From Marinomonas alcarazii (lineage in GTDB: Bacteria > Pseudomonadota > Gammaproteobacteria > Pseudomonadales > Marinomonadaceae): 64,000 nucleotides of DNA. The notes beneath the pieces were generated by a model, which was not told where the DNA came from, made no database searches, and saw nothing but the letters and a program-made list of their open reading frames with translations. A program made the position numbers and the translations under genes. The stretch lies in assembly GCF_003208215.1 (NCBI RefSeq), contig NZ_QKLW01000002.1:499577-563576 (forward strand), given 5' to 3'. Shown here piece by piece: positions 38,165-48,432 of this stretch (the first letter of the stretch is position 1; the number at the start of each line of letters is the position of its first letter).

Positions 38165-39397
38165 TTACTTGTTGTTATCTAGAAAGCCACGGCCTTTTTG
38201 AGCAGCGATACGCATACGAAGTGCATTCAGCTTAATAAAGCCAGCTGCATCTTTCTGATCGTAAGCACCTGCATCGTCTTCAAAAGTAGCGATAGAGCTA
38301 TCGAACAAGCTGTTATCCGATTTACGACCAACAACCGTTACGTTGCCTTTGTACAATTTAAGACGAACCGTACCGTTAACGTATTTCTGAGATGTATCGA
38401 TCATTGCTTGCATCATGCGACGCTCTTCAGACCACCAGAAACCGTTGTAAATCAATTTAGCGTAACGCGGCATCATTTCATCTTTCAAATGCATAGCTTC
38501 ACGGTCAAGAGTAATAGACTCGATCGCACGGTGAGCTCGCATCATAATAGTGCCACCAGGTGTTTCGTAACAACCACGAGCTTTCATACCAACAAAACGG
38601 TTTTCAACGATGTCGACACGGCCAATGCCGTTCGCGCCACCAATCTTGTTCAATGTTTCCAAGATAGTTGCAGGTGACATTGCTTCACCGTTGATAGAAA
38701 CTGGGTCACCTTTTTCGTAACCAATTTCAATGTAGGTTGCTTCATTTGGCGCATCTTCAGGAGATACAGACCAACGCCACATATCATCTTCTGGCTCTGT
38801 CCATGGATCTTCCAACTGATCTCCCTCAAAAGAGATGTGCAGTAGGTTAGCGTCCATAGAGTAAGGAGATTTTTTCTTCTTAGTAGAAAAATCCACTGGG
38901 ATGTTGTGCTTCTCACAGTATGCCATCAAGGTTTCACGAGACGTTAGGTCCCATTCACGCCAAGGAGCAATAACTTTAACACCTGGTTTCAATGCGTATG
39001 CGCCAAGTTCGAAACGTACTTGGTCGTTACCTTTACCAGTTGCGCCGTGAGAAATGGCATCAGCGCCTGTTTCGTTGGCAATCTCAATCAATCGCTTAGC
39101 GATCAAAGGACGCGCAATAGACGTACCCAATAGGTATTCGCCTTCGTAAATAGTGTTAGCACGGAACATTGGGAAAACGAAGTCACGAACAAACTCTTCG
39201 CGCAAATCTTCAATGTAGATTTCCTTAATACCCAACGCTTGAGCTTTAGCGCGAGCTGGTTCAACTTCCTCACCCTGACCCAAATCAGCGGTAAATGTAA
39301 CCACTTCACAGTTATACTCTTCTTGAAGCCACTTCACGATTACCGAAGTGTCTAGGCCGCCAGAATAGGCAAGCACTACCTTCTTCACGTCAGACAT
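38165..39397 (-). CDS. argG: Argininosuccinate synthase
   Basis: ATG 39397 ([18 protein letters not shown]) is preferred to an in-frame TTG six codons upstream. The 410-residue enzyme has the ATP-pyrophosphatase loop AYSGGLDTS (about residues 9-17), [15 protein letters not shown] (about 118-132) and the citrulline-binding region [19 protein letters not shown]. It joins citrulline and aspartate using ATP in arginine synthesis. The length matches the type I family of most bacteria, not the long E. coli type. Confidence 0.96.
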   Translation of the reverse strand: MSDVKKVVLAYSGGLDTSVIVKWLQEEYNCEVVTFTADLGQGEEVEPARAKAQALGIKEIYIEDLREEFVRDFVFPMFRANTIYEGEYLLGTSIARPLIAKRLIEIANETGADAISHGATGKGNDQVRFELGAYALKPGVKVIAPWREWDLTSRETLMAYCEKHNIPVDFSTKKKKSPYSMDANLLHISFEGDQLEDPWTEPEDDMWRWSVSPEDAPNEATYIEIGYEKGDPVSINGEAMSPATILETLNKIGGANGIGRVDIVENRFVGMKARGCYETPGGTIMMRAHRAIESITLDREAMHLKDEMMPRYAKLIYNGFWWSEERRMMQAMIDTSQKYVNGTVRLKLYKGNVTVVGRKSDNSLFDSSIATFEDDAGAYDQKDAAGFIKLNALRMRIAAQKGRGFLDNNK

Positions 39398-39520
39398 TAT
39401 CTCTATTCTCCTCAACGAGCTCGCGCTCCCACGCCAATGCTTTCAAACCAGTACATGGCGGCGCAAATAATTTAAAAAAGGGGCTGTAAGTGTAAGATTT
39501 CGATTCTTGCTTAGCAAGTA

Positions 39521-39566
39521 AAAAGCCCCGTTTCACGCAGATAATTCCGCGAAACGAGGCTCTTTT
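39521..39566 (-). terminator. Rho-independent terminator of motY
   Basis: On the minus strand GCCTCGTTTC and GAAACGGGGC pair with one mismatch around a 14-base loop, followed by five T residues. Confidence 0.85.
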
Positions 39567-39598
39567 AATAAATTTGAGGCGTTCTGAAAATTTATCAA

Positions 39599-40486
39599 TC
39601 AACTTGCGTCAATTTTTTCCAAACGAATAGTCACACGACGGTTACGCTCTCGGCCTTGGCTCGTATTATTACTTGCTGATGGATAGCGTTCACCATGATA
39701 TCGAGAAATGATTTTAGCTGCAGGGACGCCTTTCTCTAATAAATACGCAGTGACTTTTTCTGCTCTTTCCTTTGACAATTCACGGTTATCTCGACGAGAA
39801 CCAATAATGTCCGTATGACCATCAATATAAATGTACTCGACACTTGGATCAGACGATACGTACAAAGCCACCAGATCCAAACGCGCTTTGATACGATCCG
39901 TAAGGTTAACGCCATTGGTTGGAAACAGAGCCGCTGTTCTGGCAATTTGATCGTAATTCACCGGTAACAAGCTTGCCAAACAACGTCTAAATTCATTGTA
40001 AGCAGGGGCAAAGTTTATATTGGACAGGCCCACTTCCACTGTTTCACGGTTATTTTCCCATGCGGTTCCAGCCACCACAGGGTGCCGACCTCGATCCAAA
40101 CTGCTAAGCATACGCTCAGCTACCTTGCCACCCACTTCAACCGTTAACCCGTATCCAGGATAAGGCAAAATATCCAACGTTTCTGGTTTAGACCCCGGAG
40201 CCCAGTCTGGAGCTTGTGAAAGGATATACACTTGACCCGGTCCCAGCTTTTCATTGCGCGGCTGAAGAATAAACTTCATCGGCTCGCCCGCTTCTTTAAT
40301 AAAATGGCCTTCCCCATAATTAGGAACAGGGTGCGTTAAACTGCACGAAAAAATATCACCCGAAAGCAACCATTCGGAATCGGTAATTCCGGATTGGTAA
40401 TGGGTTATGGCATTGGCATGTACAAAGGGAGCACAAGCTAGCAATAAAAAAGTGGTGCGAATTAGAAGTTGTTGGGGAATTCCCAT
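39599..40486 (-). CDS. motY: Sodium-driven flagellar motor protein MotY
   Basis: The 295-residue protein has a signal peptide (LLIRTTFLLLACAPFVHA) and a MotY N-terminal domain (residues 25-150, with SCSLTHPVPNYGEGHF and AGEPMKFIL), followed by an OmpA-like peptidoglycan-binding domain (about 190-295, YIDGHTDIIGSRRDNRELS and RNRRVTIRLEK). MotY forms the T ring of sodium-driven polar flagella and helps stators assemble. No other flagellar gene is in view, as often for motY. It is divergent from rnt, the usual neighbour. Confidence 0.9.
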   Translation of the reverse strand: MGIPQQLLIRTTFLLLACAPFVHANAITHYQSGITDSEWLLSGDIFSCSLTHPVPNYGEGHFIKEAGEPMKFILQPRNEKLGPGQVYILSQAPDWAPGSKPETLDILPYPGYGLTVEVGGKVAERMLSSLDRGRHPVVAGTAWENNRETVEVGLSNINFAPAYNEFRRCLASLLPVNYDQIARTAALFPTNGVNLTDRIKARLDLVALYVSSDPSVEYIYIDGHTDIIGSRRDNRELSKERAEKVTAYLLEKGVPAAKIISRYHGERYPSASNNTSQGRERNRRVTIRLEKIDAS

Positions 40487-40581
40487 TTAGACATCTCGTT
40501 CAAGCATTATCAAATGTGTTATGATCAGATCCTATTGTACACCGTTACTGTTGATCAAGCGGCAGAATTAAGGACCTTCTT

Positions 40582-41250
40582 TTGTCAAACCATGAAATCA
40601 AAGATAGATTCCGCGGCTTCCTACCTGTTGTTATCGACGTAGAGACCGCAGGCTTTAATCAAAAAACAGATGCTTTGTTAGAAATGGCTGCCAGTATCCT
40701 AAGAATGGATGAAAATGGCGACTTATATATCCATGAAACACTAGAATTTTTGATTAAGCCGTTTGAAGGCGCAAACCTTGAAAAAGCAGCGCTAGAATTC
40801 ACAGGCATAGACCCTTTTGCACCAGATAGACAAGACATGCCAGAAAGCGAAGCGCTTGGCCAAATGTTTAGCAAGGTGCGAAAAGAGCTTAAATCTGTTG
40901 GCTGTAAACGTGCCATTTTGGTTGGTCATAATGCCGCCTTTGACCACGGATTTTTAAACGCGGCCATCGAGCGAGTGGATATAAAACGCAATCCATTCCA
41001 TCCGTTTTCTAGCTTTGACACCGCCAGTTTAGCAGGCTTGGTGTTTGGGCAAACGGTTTTAGCAAAAGCGTGTGAAGCGGCGTCTATTCCGTTTAGTAAC
41101 GCAGAAGCGCATTCTGCTAAATACGATACAGAAAAAACCGCAGAACTCTTCTGTGAAATGGTAAATCGTCTAAAACGTCTTGGCGGTTGGCCACTGGTTC
41201 AGAACGAAGCAGAAGATAGTATGGAAGCTATTTTCCATTCCGGAAAATAA
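40582..41250 (+). CDS. rnt: Ribonuclease T
   Basis: Homology with E. coli RNase T supports a TTG start at 40582, preceded by AAGGACC. The 222-residue DEDDh exonuclease has Exo[11 protein letters not shown] (about residues 18-27), Exo[12 protein letters not shown] (about 115) and Exo[16 protein letters not shown] (about 174). It trims 3' ends of tRNA and other stable RNAs as a dimer. A terminator follows. Confidence 0.95.
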   Translation: MSNHEIKDRFRGFLPVVIDVETAGFNQKTDALLEMAASILRMDENGDLYIHETLEFLIKPFEGANLEKAALEFTGIDPFAPDRQDMPESEALGQMFSKVRKELKSVGCKRAILVGHNAAFDHGFLNAAIERVDIKRNPFHPFSSFDTASLAGLVFGQTVLAKACEAASIPFSNAEAHSAKYDTEKTAELFCEMVNRLKRLGGWPLVQNEAEDSMEAIFHSGK

Positions 41251-41260
41251 CGCCATAATA

Positions 41261-41296
41261 AAAACGGGCTGACTGATTCATGCCCGTTTTCTTTTA
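41261..41296 (+). terminator. Rho-independent terminator of rnt
   Basis: AAAACGGGC and GCCCGTTTT form a 9-bp stem with a 12-base loop, followed by CTTTT. It covers the earliest in-frame ATG of the next gene, arguing for a later start there. Confidence 0.88.
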
Positions 41297-41309
41297 CCAT
41301 TACGTGGGC

Positions 41310-41720
41310 ATGCTTATGCAAGGAAAGCGAATTTTATATTTAATGTTAGGATGGTTTTCTCTCATCACTGGCATTATTGGTATTTTTCTCCCTTTACTTC
41401 CCACTACGCCCCTAGTGCTATTGGCGGCTTGGTGCTTTTCAAAATCCTCCGAACGATTCCACATCTGGCTCATTGAGCATAAATTTTTTGGACCGATAAT
41501 CAACGACTGGCAATCTTCTGACGGCATCCCCAAAAAAGCCAGAAATCGAGCCATCATTTTTATGTGGGCAGGAATGGCCATATCGATCTTTATTGTTTCG
41601 CGTATTTGGGCCACGATTGGACTTGTCTTTATTGGCATGTGTGTGACAACGTATTTATTACGCTTACCTTTACGAACTGAAAGTACAAACATGACAAAAG
41701 AAAAAGACGAAGACGCTTAA
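41310..41720 (+). CDS. DUF454 (YbaN-like) inner-membrane protein
   Basis: An upstream in-frame ATG at 41280 lies inside the rnt terminator, so ATG 41310 (or 41316) is preferred. The product of about 136 residues has DUF454 features: LGWFSLITGIIGIFLPLLPTTPLVLLAAWCF at the N-terminus, HKFFGPIINDWQ and two more membrane helices, then a charged tail. Function is unknown. Confidence 0.82.
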   Translation: MLMQGKRILYLMLGWFSLITGIIGIFLPLLPTTPLVLLAAWCFSKSSERFHIWLIEHKFFGPIINDWQSSDGIPKKARNRAIIFMWAGMAISIFIVSRIWATIGLVFIGMCVTTYLLRLPLRTESTNMTKEKDEDA

Positions 41721-41761
41721 ACTATTCTCTTATTACTTATTTTTTAAAGGCACTTTATTCT

Positions 41762-44700
41762 ATGACACGCCGACATTTTCGACATTTTGTCTTTTATCCA
41801 TTTGCGGGGTTAACTGGCTTAATCACCCTCACTTGGCTTGTTACGCCATTTATTGCGGAGCATTTCCTAAAAAACTACTTCCAAGAACAAAATGAAGATC
41901 TCACTGTCGGCAAACTCTCTGTTGATTTTTTTCCGCCTAAAATAGATTTAAAAAACATTGTCATTAACGATAAGACCCAAGACACGCTCACGTTAAAACG
42001 TGCCATCGTTGAGGTTGAAATATGGCCACTCTTCACGAAAACAGTTCATATATCCCAAGCTAAGATCGACGGCCTTAATCTGCTCGTTGCGCAACAAGAA
42101 AAAGACTGGATCGTGGCCGGCATTAATACGTCGCAATTCGCCACACCGGAAGATCAACAAAGGCCGGAGCCAGATACCACAGCACAAGTCGAAGAAGACA
42201 CCAGTACACCTTGGTCAATAAAACTTCCGGCTTTCACCTTCACAGACAGCCAAGTCAAACTGTCTCGCCAACCGGACTTGAATGCTCCAGCGCAAACCGA
42301 CACGCTGACCATTTCCCAGTTATCCATCGAAGATTTATCCGGTCAGGCACTGACATGGGAAGGTGACATCGCGCTATCGGCCTTACTGAATGACACCACC
42401 TTGTCTTTAGACAGCCAATTTGATTACTCACCAGAGCAAGCCAGCGCGGATCTTTCTATTCAAAATACGCGCCTTAACTTAGAAAGCTTTCGTCACTTTA
42501 TGCCTGCCCCTTACAATGAAGGTAAAGGGCTGTTAGAGCTAGAAGGTAACCTGCAATTTTCTCAACAACTCGTTAATAACGCGCCTGTTTTTGATATTAA
42601 AGACTTGTCATTAAACGCTCAAATCGACAACCTAGATCTGCCATTAAATAAGCAAGACAAGGCCATTACAAAGTCAACAACACTCGCACTGTCAGACACT
42701 AACGTTCATTTTGTTTCTGCTGAACAGCTAAACCTTAAAGGGACACTGGATCTGCAATCCACCCAGTCATCCTTTAACCAAGGAGAGCTGCAAACACAAT
42801 TTGAGAAGCTAGCTCTAAACGTGCCTTTTGATGTTTCGCGAAATAATGCGGACTTAACCGCAAAAGGTAAGCTAGATATGCAACTGGACATGCCAGCTTT
42901 TGCGCAAGCAGACCTTAACGCAAAACTTAATAGCGTAAAACTAAGCACACCATTTGATGTGACACAAAATGAGCTAGGCTTAACAGCAACGGGTGACCTA
43001 GATTTACAGCTAGGCAAATCGCTTATTGCCCAAGCGCAGCAACAAATAGAGTTTGAAGGCCTAACACTGCAAGCCCCTTTGGATATCAAACAGAATGAAG
43101 AAAACGGATTAACAGCTAATGTCGCCTCTACCGCGCTAGATTTAAATGAACTTGCTTTGTCGTTAGACAGCCTTGCTGTACAAAACAAACAGTTACGCGT
43201 GGCTTTAAACGAAGTGAATGTTTCGATGGATTCATCGGAAGCCATTACAGCTTCTTTAATTGCCGACATCCAAAGCAATGGACTTACTGTACAACAATCA
43301 GGAAATACCGCTAACTACGACACGTTCAACCTAACGAATACACTTGCATTACAAAAAGACAGCGACAGCTTGATAGCAAAGAACTCTCAACTGTCGATCG
43401 ATATTAAAGGGTTAAATGCCACTCAAAGCGATGAAAAGCACATCTCACTTGGTGCGGCAACGCTGACAGCAGATCAACTTAATGTCGATCAAGCAGGCCA
43501 AGCATCGCCACGTATAGAAGGTATTAACCTTAATTTCAGCAGTGATTCTCTAGACAGCAAGTTAACCAATAACAAACGCATTGCTTCGTGGAAAAACGCG
43601 GGTATCAGCAACCTTTCTTTTACCCAACAAGACAGTGACTTTGATGCATCCTTAGCGCAATTAAACGTTATGGATTTCACTTTCTCTGAGCTGATCAGCG
43701 CACAAAATGACAAAGCTGCGCTACCCGCGCTTGGTCATCTAAATAGCCTTAAAGTAGAACAACTAAAAGCCAATCAAGATGGCGCAGACATTAAGAATAT
43801 CACCGCAGATGCGCTTGATATTAATTTAATGCTGGATGCCCAACAGCAAATTGAAAACCTGGTGTTTACAGAAGCGGAACCGCAAACAGCGCCGACGAAA
43901 AATACTCAAAAAACACAAGTTCCAAGACCTGAAGACGCCAAAAACGCACTTGAGAGCGAACAAGACACAGGCTTTAAACCGCCTTATTACGTCATTCTCG
44001 GCGCCTACGATACGACAGGAAAATCTCGCTTTTACTTCCAAGACAAAAGCATTTCTCCCATGCTGAAACGCGCATTGGACATAGAAACCTTATCGCTACG
44101 CAACCTAGACACCACAAACAAAGATCAAGCCACAACGTTTGCTTTTAAAGCGCGCAATGGTAAGTACACTACATTACAAGCTGATGCGACCGTTTGGCCT
44201 CTCGCCGACAAACTCACGCTAAACAGTGACGTTGTGGTGCGCGAGGCAGAATTACCGCCTTTCTCTTCTTACATTGCCAATATCTTGGGTTATCAAATTG
44301 ATTCTGGGCAGTTGGATTTAGATCTTAAACTTAATGCTAAAGATGGCGTATTAAATGGCAGTTCAAACATCGTCTTAAGGGAGTTTGATTTAGGTGGTCG
44401 CCAAGAAAGCAACTCCGTAATCAAAGCGGGTGCTGTCCCTTTAAACATTGCCGTTAGCGTATTAAAAGACAGCGACAACAACATTGATTTGAATATCCCG
44501 CTTTCTGGTGACATAGAAAACCCAGAATTTGGCTGGACTGATTTCTTGTTCTTGCCGGTTAAGAAGGCGCTTTATACTGCTTCTAGCACTTACTTGATGC
44601 AAACCTTCATTCCTTACGCCAATGTCATTAGCATCGCGCAGTTTGCAGGTGATCAGCTACTTAAAATTCGTGTCGAGCCGTTAATATTCGAAGCGGAAGA

Positions 44701-45004
44701 CGAAGCGTTAAGTGACACTCAGGACACCTTCCTAGAACAACTGGTGGCGCTCATGAAAGACAAAAAAGACAGCCAGCTAAAAGCATGCGCTATTACAAGC
44801 TTCCTGGATTTAGGTCTTGAGAAGCCACCTGTGTCTATCGATCAAGACACAAGAGATGAGGCAATTAATCTAGCGCAAAAACGCGCGGAGAACTTGAAAG
44901 ACTATTTGGTTAACGAAGGCATCGCCTCTTCTCGCGTCTATTTATGCTCACCTGCAATAGACCTTTCTCGAAGCAGCAAACCAAGAATCGAACTGAACTT
45001 CTAA
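41762..45004 (+). CDS. DUF748 AsmA-like envelope protein, 1080 residues
   Basis: The protein has one N-terminal membrane helix (about residues 13-33), then a long region of repeated beta strands with AsmA/DUF748 character (LTVGKLSVDFFPPKIDLKNI, about 50). The C-terminal part contains GNPxF-like FGWTDFLFLPVKKAL and a final OmpA-like segment (AQKRAENLKDYLVNEGI). Related proteins are proposed to bridge the periplasm and move phospholipids; this is family knowledge. A central strand motif of about 30 residues (TAKGKLDMQLDM, TATGDLDLQLGK) is repeated. Confidence 0.83.
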   Translation: MTRRHFRHFVFYPFAGLTGLITLTWLVTPFIAEHFLKNYFQEQNEDLTVGKLSVDFFPPKIDLKNIVINDKTQDTLTLKRAIVEVEIWPLFTKTVHISQAKIDGLNLLVAQQEKDWIVAGINTSQFATPEDQQRPEPDTTAQVEEDTSTPWSIKLPAFTFTDSQVKLSRQPDLNAPAQTDTLTISQLSIEDLSGQALTWEGDIALSALLNDTTLSLDSQFDYSPEQASADLSIQNTRLNLESFRHFMPAPYNEGKGLLELEGNLQFSQQLVNNAPVFDIKDLSLNAQIDNLDLPLNKQDKAITKSTTLALSDTNVHFVSAEQLNLKGTLDLQSTQSSFNQGELQTQFEKLALNVPFDVSRNNADLTAKGKLDMQLDMPAFAQADLNAKLNSVKLSTPFDVTQNELGLTATGDLDLQLGKSLIAQAQQQIEFEGLTLQAPLDIKQNEENGLTANVASTALDLNELALSLDSLAVQNKQLRVALNEVNVSMDSSEAITASLIADIQSNGLTVQQSGNTANYDTFNLTNTLALQKDSDSLIAKNSQLSIDIKGLNATQSDEKHISLGAATLTADQLNVDQAGQASPRIEGINLNFSSDSLDSKLTNNKRIASWKNAGISNLSFTQQDSDFDASLAQLNVMDFTFSELISAQNDKAALPALGHLNSLKVEQLKANQDGADIKNITADALDINLMLDAQQQIENLVFTEAEPQTAPTKNTQKTQVPRPEDAKNALESEQDTGFKPPYYVILGAYDTTGKSRFYFQDKSISPMLKRALDIETLSLRNLDTTNKDQATTFAFKARNGKYTTLQADATVWPLADKLTLNSDVVVREAELPPFSSYIANILGYQIDSGQLDLDLKLNAKDGVLNGSSNIVLREFDLGGRQESNSVIKAGAVPLNIAVSVLKDSDNNIDLNIPLSGDIENPEFGWTDFLFLPVKKALYTASSTYLMQTFIPYANVISIAQFAGDQLLKIRVEPLIFEAEDEALSDTQDTFLEQLVALMKDKKDSQLKACAITSFLDLGLEKPPVSIDQDTRDEAINLAQKRAENLKDYLVNEGIASSRVYLCSPAIDLSRSSKPRIELNF

Positions 45005-45021
45005 CGCTTCTCCCAAAACAT

Positions 45022-45052
45022 AACCGCAGTGGCACCAACCACTGCGGTTTTC
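45022..45052 (+). terminator. Rho-independent terminator of the DUF748 gene
   Basis: AACCGCAGTGG and CCACTGCGGTT form an 11-bp stem around CACCAA, followed by TTTC. Confidence 0.85.
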
Positions 45053-45231
45053 TGTCAAAAATAAGTATATTCCCTAGTGAATTATGGACTCTTCCATAAA
45101 CGACAGGCGTCATCATTGAAATTCCTCCATAAAAAGCCATTACTAATTAAGGAAAGCCTGACAAGCATCAAGTGCGAAACCGCTTAAGTAGGCTAACCTA
45201 AACTTAAAGTAAATACTTAAAGGAGACAGTT

Positions 45232-45492
45232 ATGCCGATTGAAGATCATGCTCTAGTAAACGAATTTCCTGAATTCAAAGAGGATATCCATCAGCTAAAA
45301 ATGGATGATGCGCATTTCCGAAAACTCTATGATGAGTACAACCATCTCACCAAATCTGTCGAAAAAATGGAGCAAGAAATCATTCCCGCAACGACAGCAG
45401 AAGAAGAACAGCTCAAAAAACAACGCCTTCAGCTAAAAGATACGCTTCAAGGCTACATTAAAGCCACCAGACTAGCCGCTGAAAAAGCCTAG
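45232..45492 (+). CDS. DUF465 (YdcH-like) small protein
   Basis: The 86-residue acidic helical protein, started behind AAGGAGACAG, has the DUF465 pattern EFPEFKEDIHQLKMDDAHFRKLYDEYNHL, a helical hairpin. Family members are abundant small cytoplasmic proteins without a known role. It is monocistronic with a downstream hairpin. Confidence 0.9.
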   Translation: MPIEDHALVNEFPEFKEDIHQLKMDDAHFRKLYDEYNHLTKSVEKMEQEIIPATTAEEEQLKKQRLQLKDTLQGYIKATRLAAEKA

Positions 45493-45502
45493 CAGTCCCT
45501 CG

Positions 45503-45538
45503 GGCAGAACGGCTTATATTAATCGCCGTTCTGCCTCT
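45503..45538 (+). terminator. Hairpin after the DUF465 gene
   Basis: GGCAGAACGGC and GCCGTTCTGCC form a perfect 11-bp stem with an 11-base loop; only TCTT follows, so terminator strength is uncertain. Confidence 0.7.
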
Positions 45539-45639
45539 TACCCTGGCCTCCGCCTCCCTCTTTGATTCCTTACATTCTTAGCCCAAGACCGAGAACACCT
45601 AGTACAAAAAACACACAAGGTGTATTTTGAATCTTTTGT

Positions 45640-45672
45640 AAATCAATTCTCATTTGTAAATGAATATCATAA
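45640..45672 (+). promoter_or_regulatory. Candidate Fur box upstream of the siderophore receptor
   Basis: The AT-rich stretch contains AATTCTCATTTGTAAATGAA, an imperfect palindrome resembling the Fur half-site pattern (AAATGAGAATTGATTT on the minus strand). It lies 45-75 bp before the start. Confidence 0.45.
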
Positions 45673-45714
45673 ACAATACCATACGCAGCTTATTCATTTA
45701 TCCTTGGTTTACCT

Positions 45715-47877
45715 ATGACATTAAGAACCACCTTACTGATGATGCAAGCCTGTGGAGCGCTTGCTTTTTCTACAGTGATTTTTGCCGAAAATACCGCCAA
45801 TGGCATCACACAAGACAGTTATCTCAATGATGGAGATAACAAAGTTAAGGATGGATCCAACATAGAGCTACAAACGCTTCAGGTGCAAGGCCGCGCACTG
45901 TCTTACTACAAGGAAGATGAAGCAGCACTTGCTACTCGCACCGCCACGCCGATTGATGAAACACCTCAGTCTGTTCAAGTGGTGACAGAAGCCTTGATTG
46001 AAGACCAAGCCGCACGACAAATCACCGACCTGTATCGATCCATTTCCGGTATGTCACAAAATAATGTATCCACTGTGACGTTACGAGGCTTTAGCCAAGA
46101 CGAAGTGCTCTACGACGGCCTTAAAGGCGACCCATTCGGTGATTTTTCCATTCCACAACTCTTTACTATTGAGCAAATACAGGTCCTCAAGGGCCCATCT
46201 GGTGCAATCTACGGTGCGGGTGAACCTGGCGGTGTCATTAACTATGTAACCAAAAAGCCGACATATGAGCAGAAAAACACCCTCAAAGTCAGCGCTGGCA
46301 ATAAAGACTTTTTGAGCGGCAGCGTGGAATCATCTGGCCCAGCTAATAAAGACGCCTCGCAACGCTACCGTGTTGGCATTTACTCAGACGGACAGGATTC
46401 ATACCGTAACAATGTGGAAGAAGAAAACCAGATTATAGATCTTGGTTACGCTTGGGACATGGATGAAAACAACACGCTTACCGTTCAGTACACAGACATT
46501 CATCAACACATTTCTGGAGCACGTTTACGCGGCATTCCAACCGATGACGATGGTAACTTCTTAGCGGATACTTCTTGGAATAATAACGAAAAAAGTGATT
46601 ACCAAGAGCTGGACGCACAAGTCTTTCAGGCTCGCCTAGACCACAGCATCAACTCATGGCTGGACAGTAATGTCTCCGTTCGCTATTTCGAAAACACGGA
46701 AAATCAGAAATACCATGAAATAAACAAACTGATCGACAGCAATAGCGATGGCACAATAGACACCACACAACGACAATATCGTGACCAAGTTCGTTCTCGT
46801 GAAGGTATTACTTTCGCAGGCAACTTAATTGCCGAATTGGACGATCATACCGTGTTAGTCGGGAGTGATTACTTTCACCAAAAAAATAGCTTTTTGTATT
46901 ACCGAGCAAATAAAGGCGATGGCGTTTCAAATCTTAGTTTAACTAATCCTATCTACGGCCAAGATGATGTTAATAGCTACACCCTGAATTTAAAGACTGA
47001 TGAAACCACAACAACGGATCAAATTGGTTTGTATATTCAAGATCAATGGAAAGTCACCAACCAGTTAGACTTACTCGCTGGCGTTCGGGTTGACCGCTTT
47101 GAAGAAAAATACCAAGACCACACATCCAACAACGCCAAGCAAGACTACAACGACACAGGCTACTCCAGCCGAGTTGGTGCTACCTATCGAATCAATAACA
47201 ACTGGAAGCCTTATGTGTCTGTTTCAACTGGCTTTGTGCCACAAGACGCTGCAGACCAACAAAAATCAGCCAACAACACCCTGTTCGACCCAGAAGAAAG
47301 CCAACAATTTGAAGCTGGCGTACGCAGCTATTGGTTTAACAATCGCTTAAACATTAACCTTGCTGCATACCACATCACCCGTGAAAACATCTTGCAAGAA
47401 GACCCAAATAACAGCGACTTGCTGGTGTCATTTGGTAAAGTGCGCAGTCAAGGCGTTGAACTCGATATCATGGCAGACATAACGCCTCGCTGGGTCGCTA
47501 ATGTGAGTTACGCCTACAATGACACCATCGTAAAAGAAGCCAACGACGGCATTCAATACGCAAACGGAGACCGTTTTGCTAACACACCTTATCACCAACT
47601 CGGCTTATGGACTCGCTACGACTTCCCTAGCATAGAGTCCTCTATTGCCTTTGGAGCCGACTTCGTTAGTGACCAGATCAACCGCCAGGGTCAAACTGTA
47701 AAACCTTACACGGTTTACGACATGTCTTGGCAGACACAATGGCAAGATTGGCGATTCCAGCTAAACATCAAAAACCTGTTTGATAAAGAATACGCTGTCA
47801 GTGGATTCACTGAAAAGATTGGTTCATTCGTCGGTGAACGTCGTCGTGTTTACCTTTCTGCCGCGTACGACTTCTAA
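45715..47877 (+). CDS. TonB-dependent siderophore receptor
   Basis: The 720-residue outer-membrane receptor has a signal peptide (cleaved near VIFA), a plug domain with PIDETPQSVQVVTEALIEDQ (about residues 80-100) and IEQIQVLKGPSGAIYGAGEPGG (about 157-178), and a 22-strand barrel ending in the aromatic YLSAAYDF. The plug signature places it in the ferric-siderophore (FhuA/FpvA-like) class. TonB and ExbBD are elsewhere. A Fur-like element upstream fits iron control. No siderophore synthesis genes adjoin it, so it may take up foreign siderophores. Confidence 0.93.
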   Translation: MTLRTTLLMMQACGALAFSTVIFAENTANGITQDSYLNDGDNKVKDGSNIELQTLQVQGRALSYYKEDEAALATRTATPIDETPQSVQVVTEALIEDQAARQITDLYRSISGMSQNNVSTVTLRGFSQDEVLYDGLKGDPFGDFSIPQLFTIEQIQVLKGPSGAIYGAGEPGGVINYVTKKPTYEQKNTLKVSAGNKDFLSGSVESSGPANKDASQRYRVGIYSDGQDSYRNNVEEENQIIDLGYAWDMDENNTLTVQYTDIHQHISGARLRGIPTDDDGNFLADTSWNNNEKSDYQELDAQVFQARLDHSINSWLDSNVSVRYFENTENQKYHEINKLIDSNSDGTIDTTQRQYRDQVRSREGITFAGNLIAELDDHTVLVGSDYFHQKNSFLYYRANKGDGVSNLSLTNPIYGQDDVNSYTLNLKTDETTTTDQIGLYIQDQWKVTNQLDLLAGVRVDRFEEKYQDHTSNNAKQDYNDTGYSSRVGATYRINNNWKPYVSVSTGFVPQDAADQQKSANNTLFDPEESQQFEAGVRSYWFNNRLNINLAAYHITRENILQEDPNNSDLLVSFGKVRSQGVELDIMADITPRWVANVSYAYNDTIVKEANDGIQYANGDRFANTPYHQLGLWTRYDFPSIESSIAFGADFVSDQINRQGQTVKPYTVYDMSWQTQWQDWRFQLNIKNLFDKEYAVSGFTEKIGSFVGERRRVYLSAAYDF

Positions 47878-47911
47878 TCAACAAAAGTGAGAGAATAAAA
47901 CCAGCCAAGGT

Positions 47912-48280
47912 AACAACCCCATCCTAACCTTCCCCTTAATAAGGGGAAGGAACTAGAACATGCCCTTAGCTCCCCCTGCTAAGGGGAAGGCTGGGAGGTA
48001 GTGAATTTGCAGACTAGTAACAACCCCATCCTAACCTTCCCCTTAATAAGGGGAAGGAACTAGAACGTGCCCTTAGCTCCCCCTGATAAGGGGAAGGAAC
48101 TAGTACGTGCCCTTAGCTCCCCCCTGCTAAGGGGAAGGAACTAGTACGTGCCCTTAGCTCCCCCTGCTAAGGGGAAGGAACTAGTACATGCCCTTAGCTC
48201 CTCCCCCTGCTAAGGGGAAGGGACTAGAACATGCCTTTAGCTCCTCCCCCTGCTAAGGGGGAGGCTGGGAGGGGGTCTTG
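47912..48280. repeat. Degenerate tandem array of GC-rich hairpin repeats
   Basis: Units of about 50 bp such as AAGGGGAAGGAACTAGTACG plus TGCCCTTAGCTCCCCCTGCT recur six or more times with small changes, mixed with AACCCCATCCTAACCTTCCC. The last unit has the longer GGGGGAGGCTGGGAGGGGGT form of the 31651 array. The gap 47878-48432 holds nothing else that I can support. Confidence 0.85.
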
Positions 48281-48432
48281 CTCGTTTGAGCAGCCCCAAA
48301 CGCCCCAATACAGATAAGTATTTTGACCCAGATCAAAGACTAGCCATTTAAGCGATTAAACGCCCCTCTCCTCTCTTGAGTTGAACCATTGGCTAGGTAA
48401 ACTCCGCCCGTTTTGATCTATCGGTGCACCTC

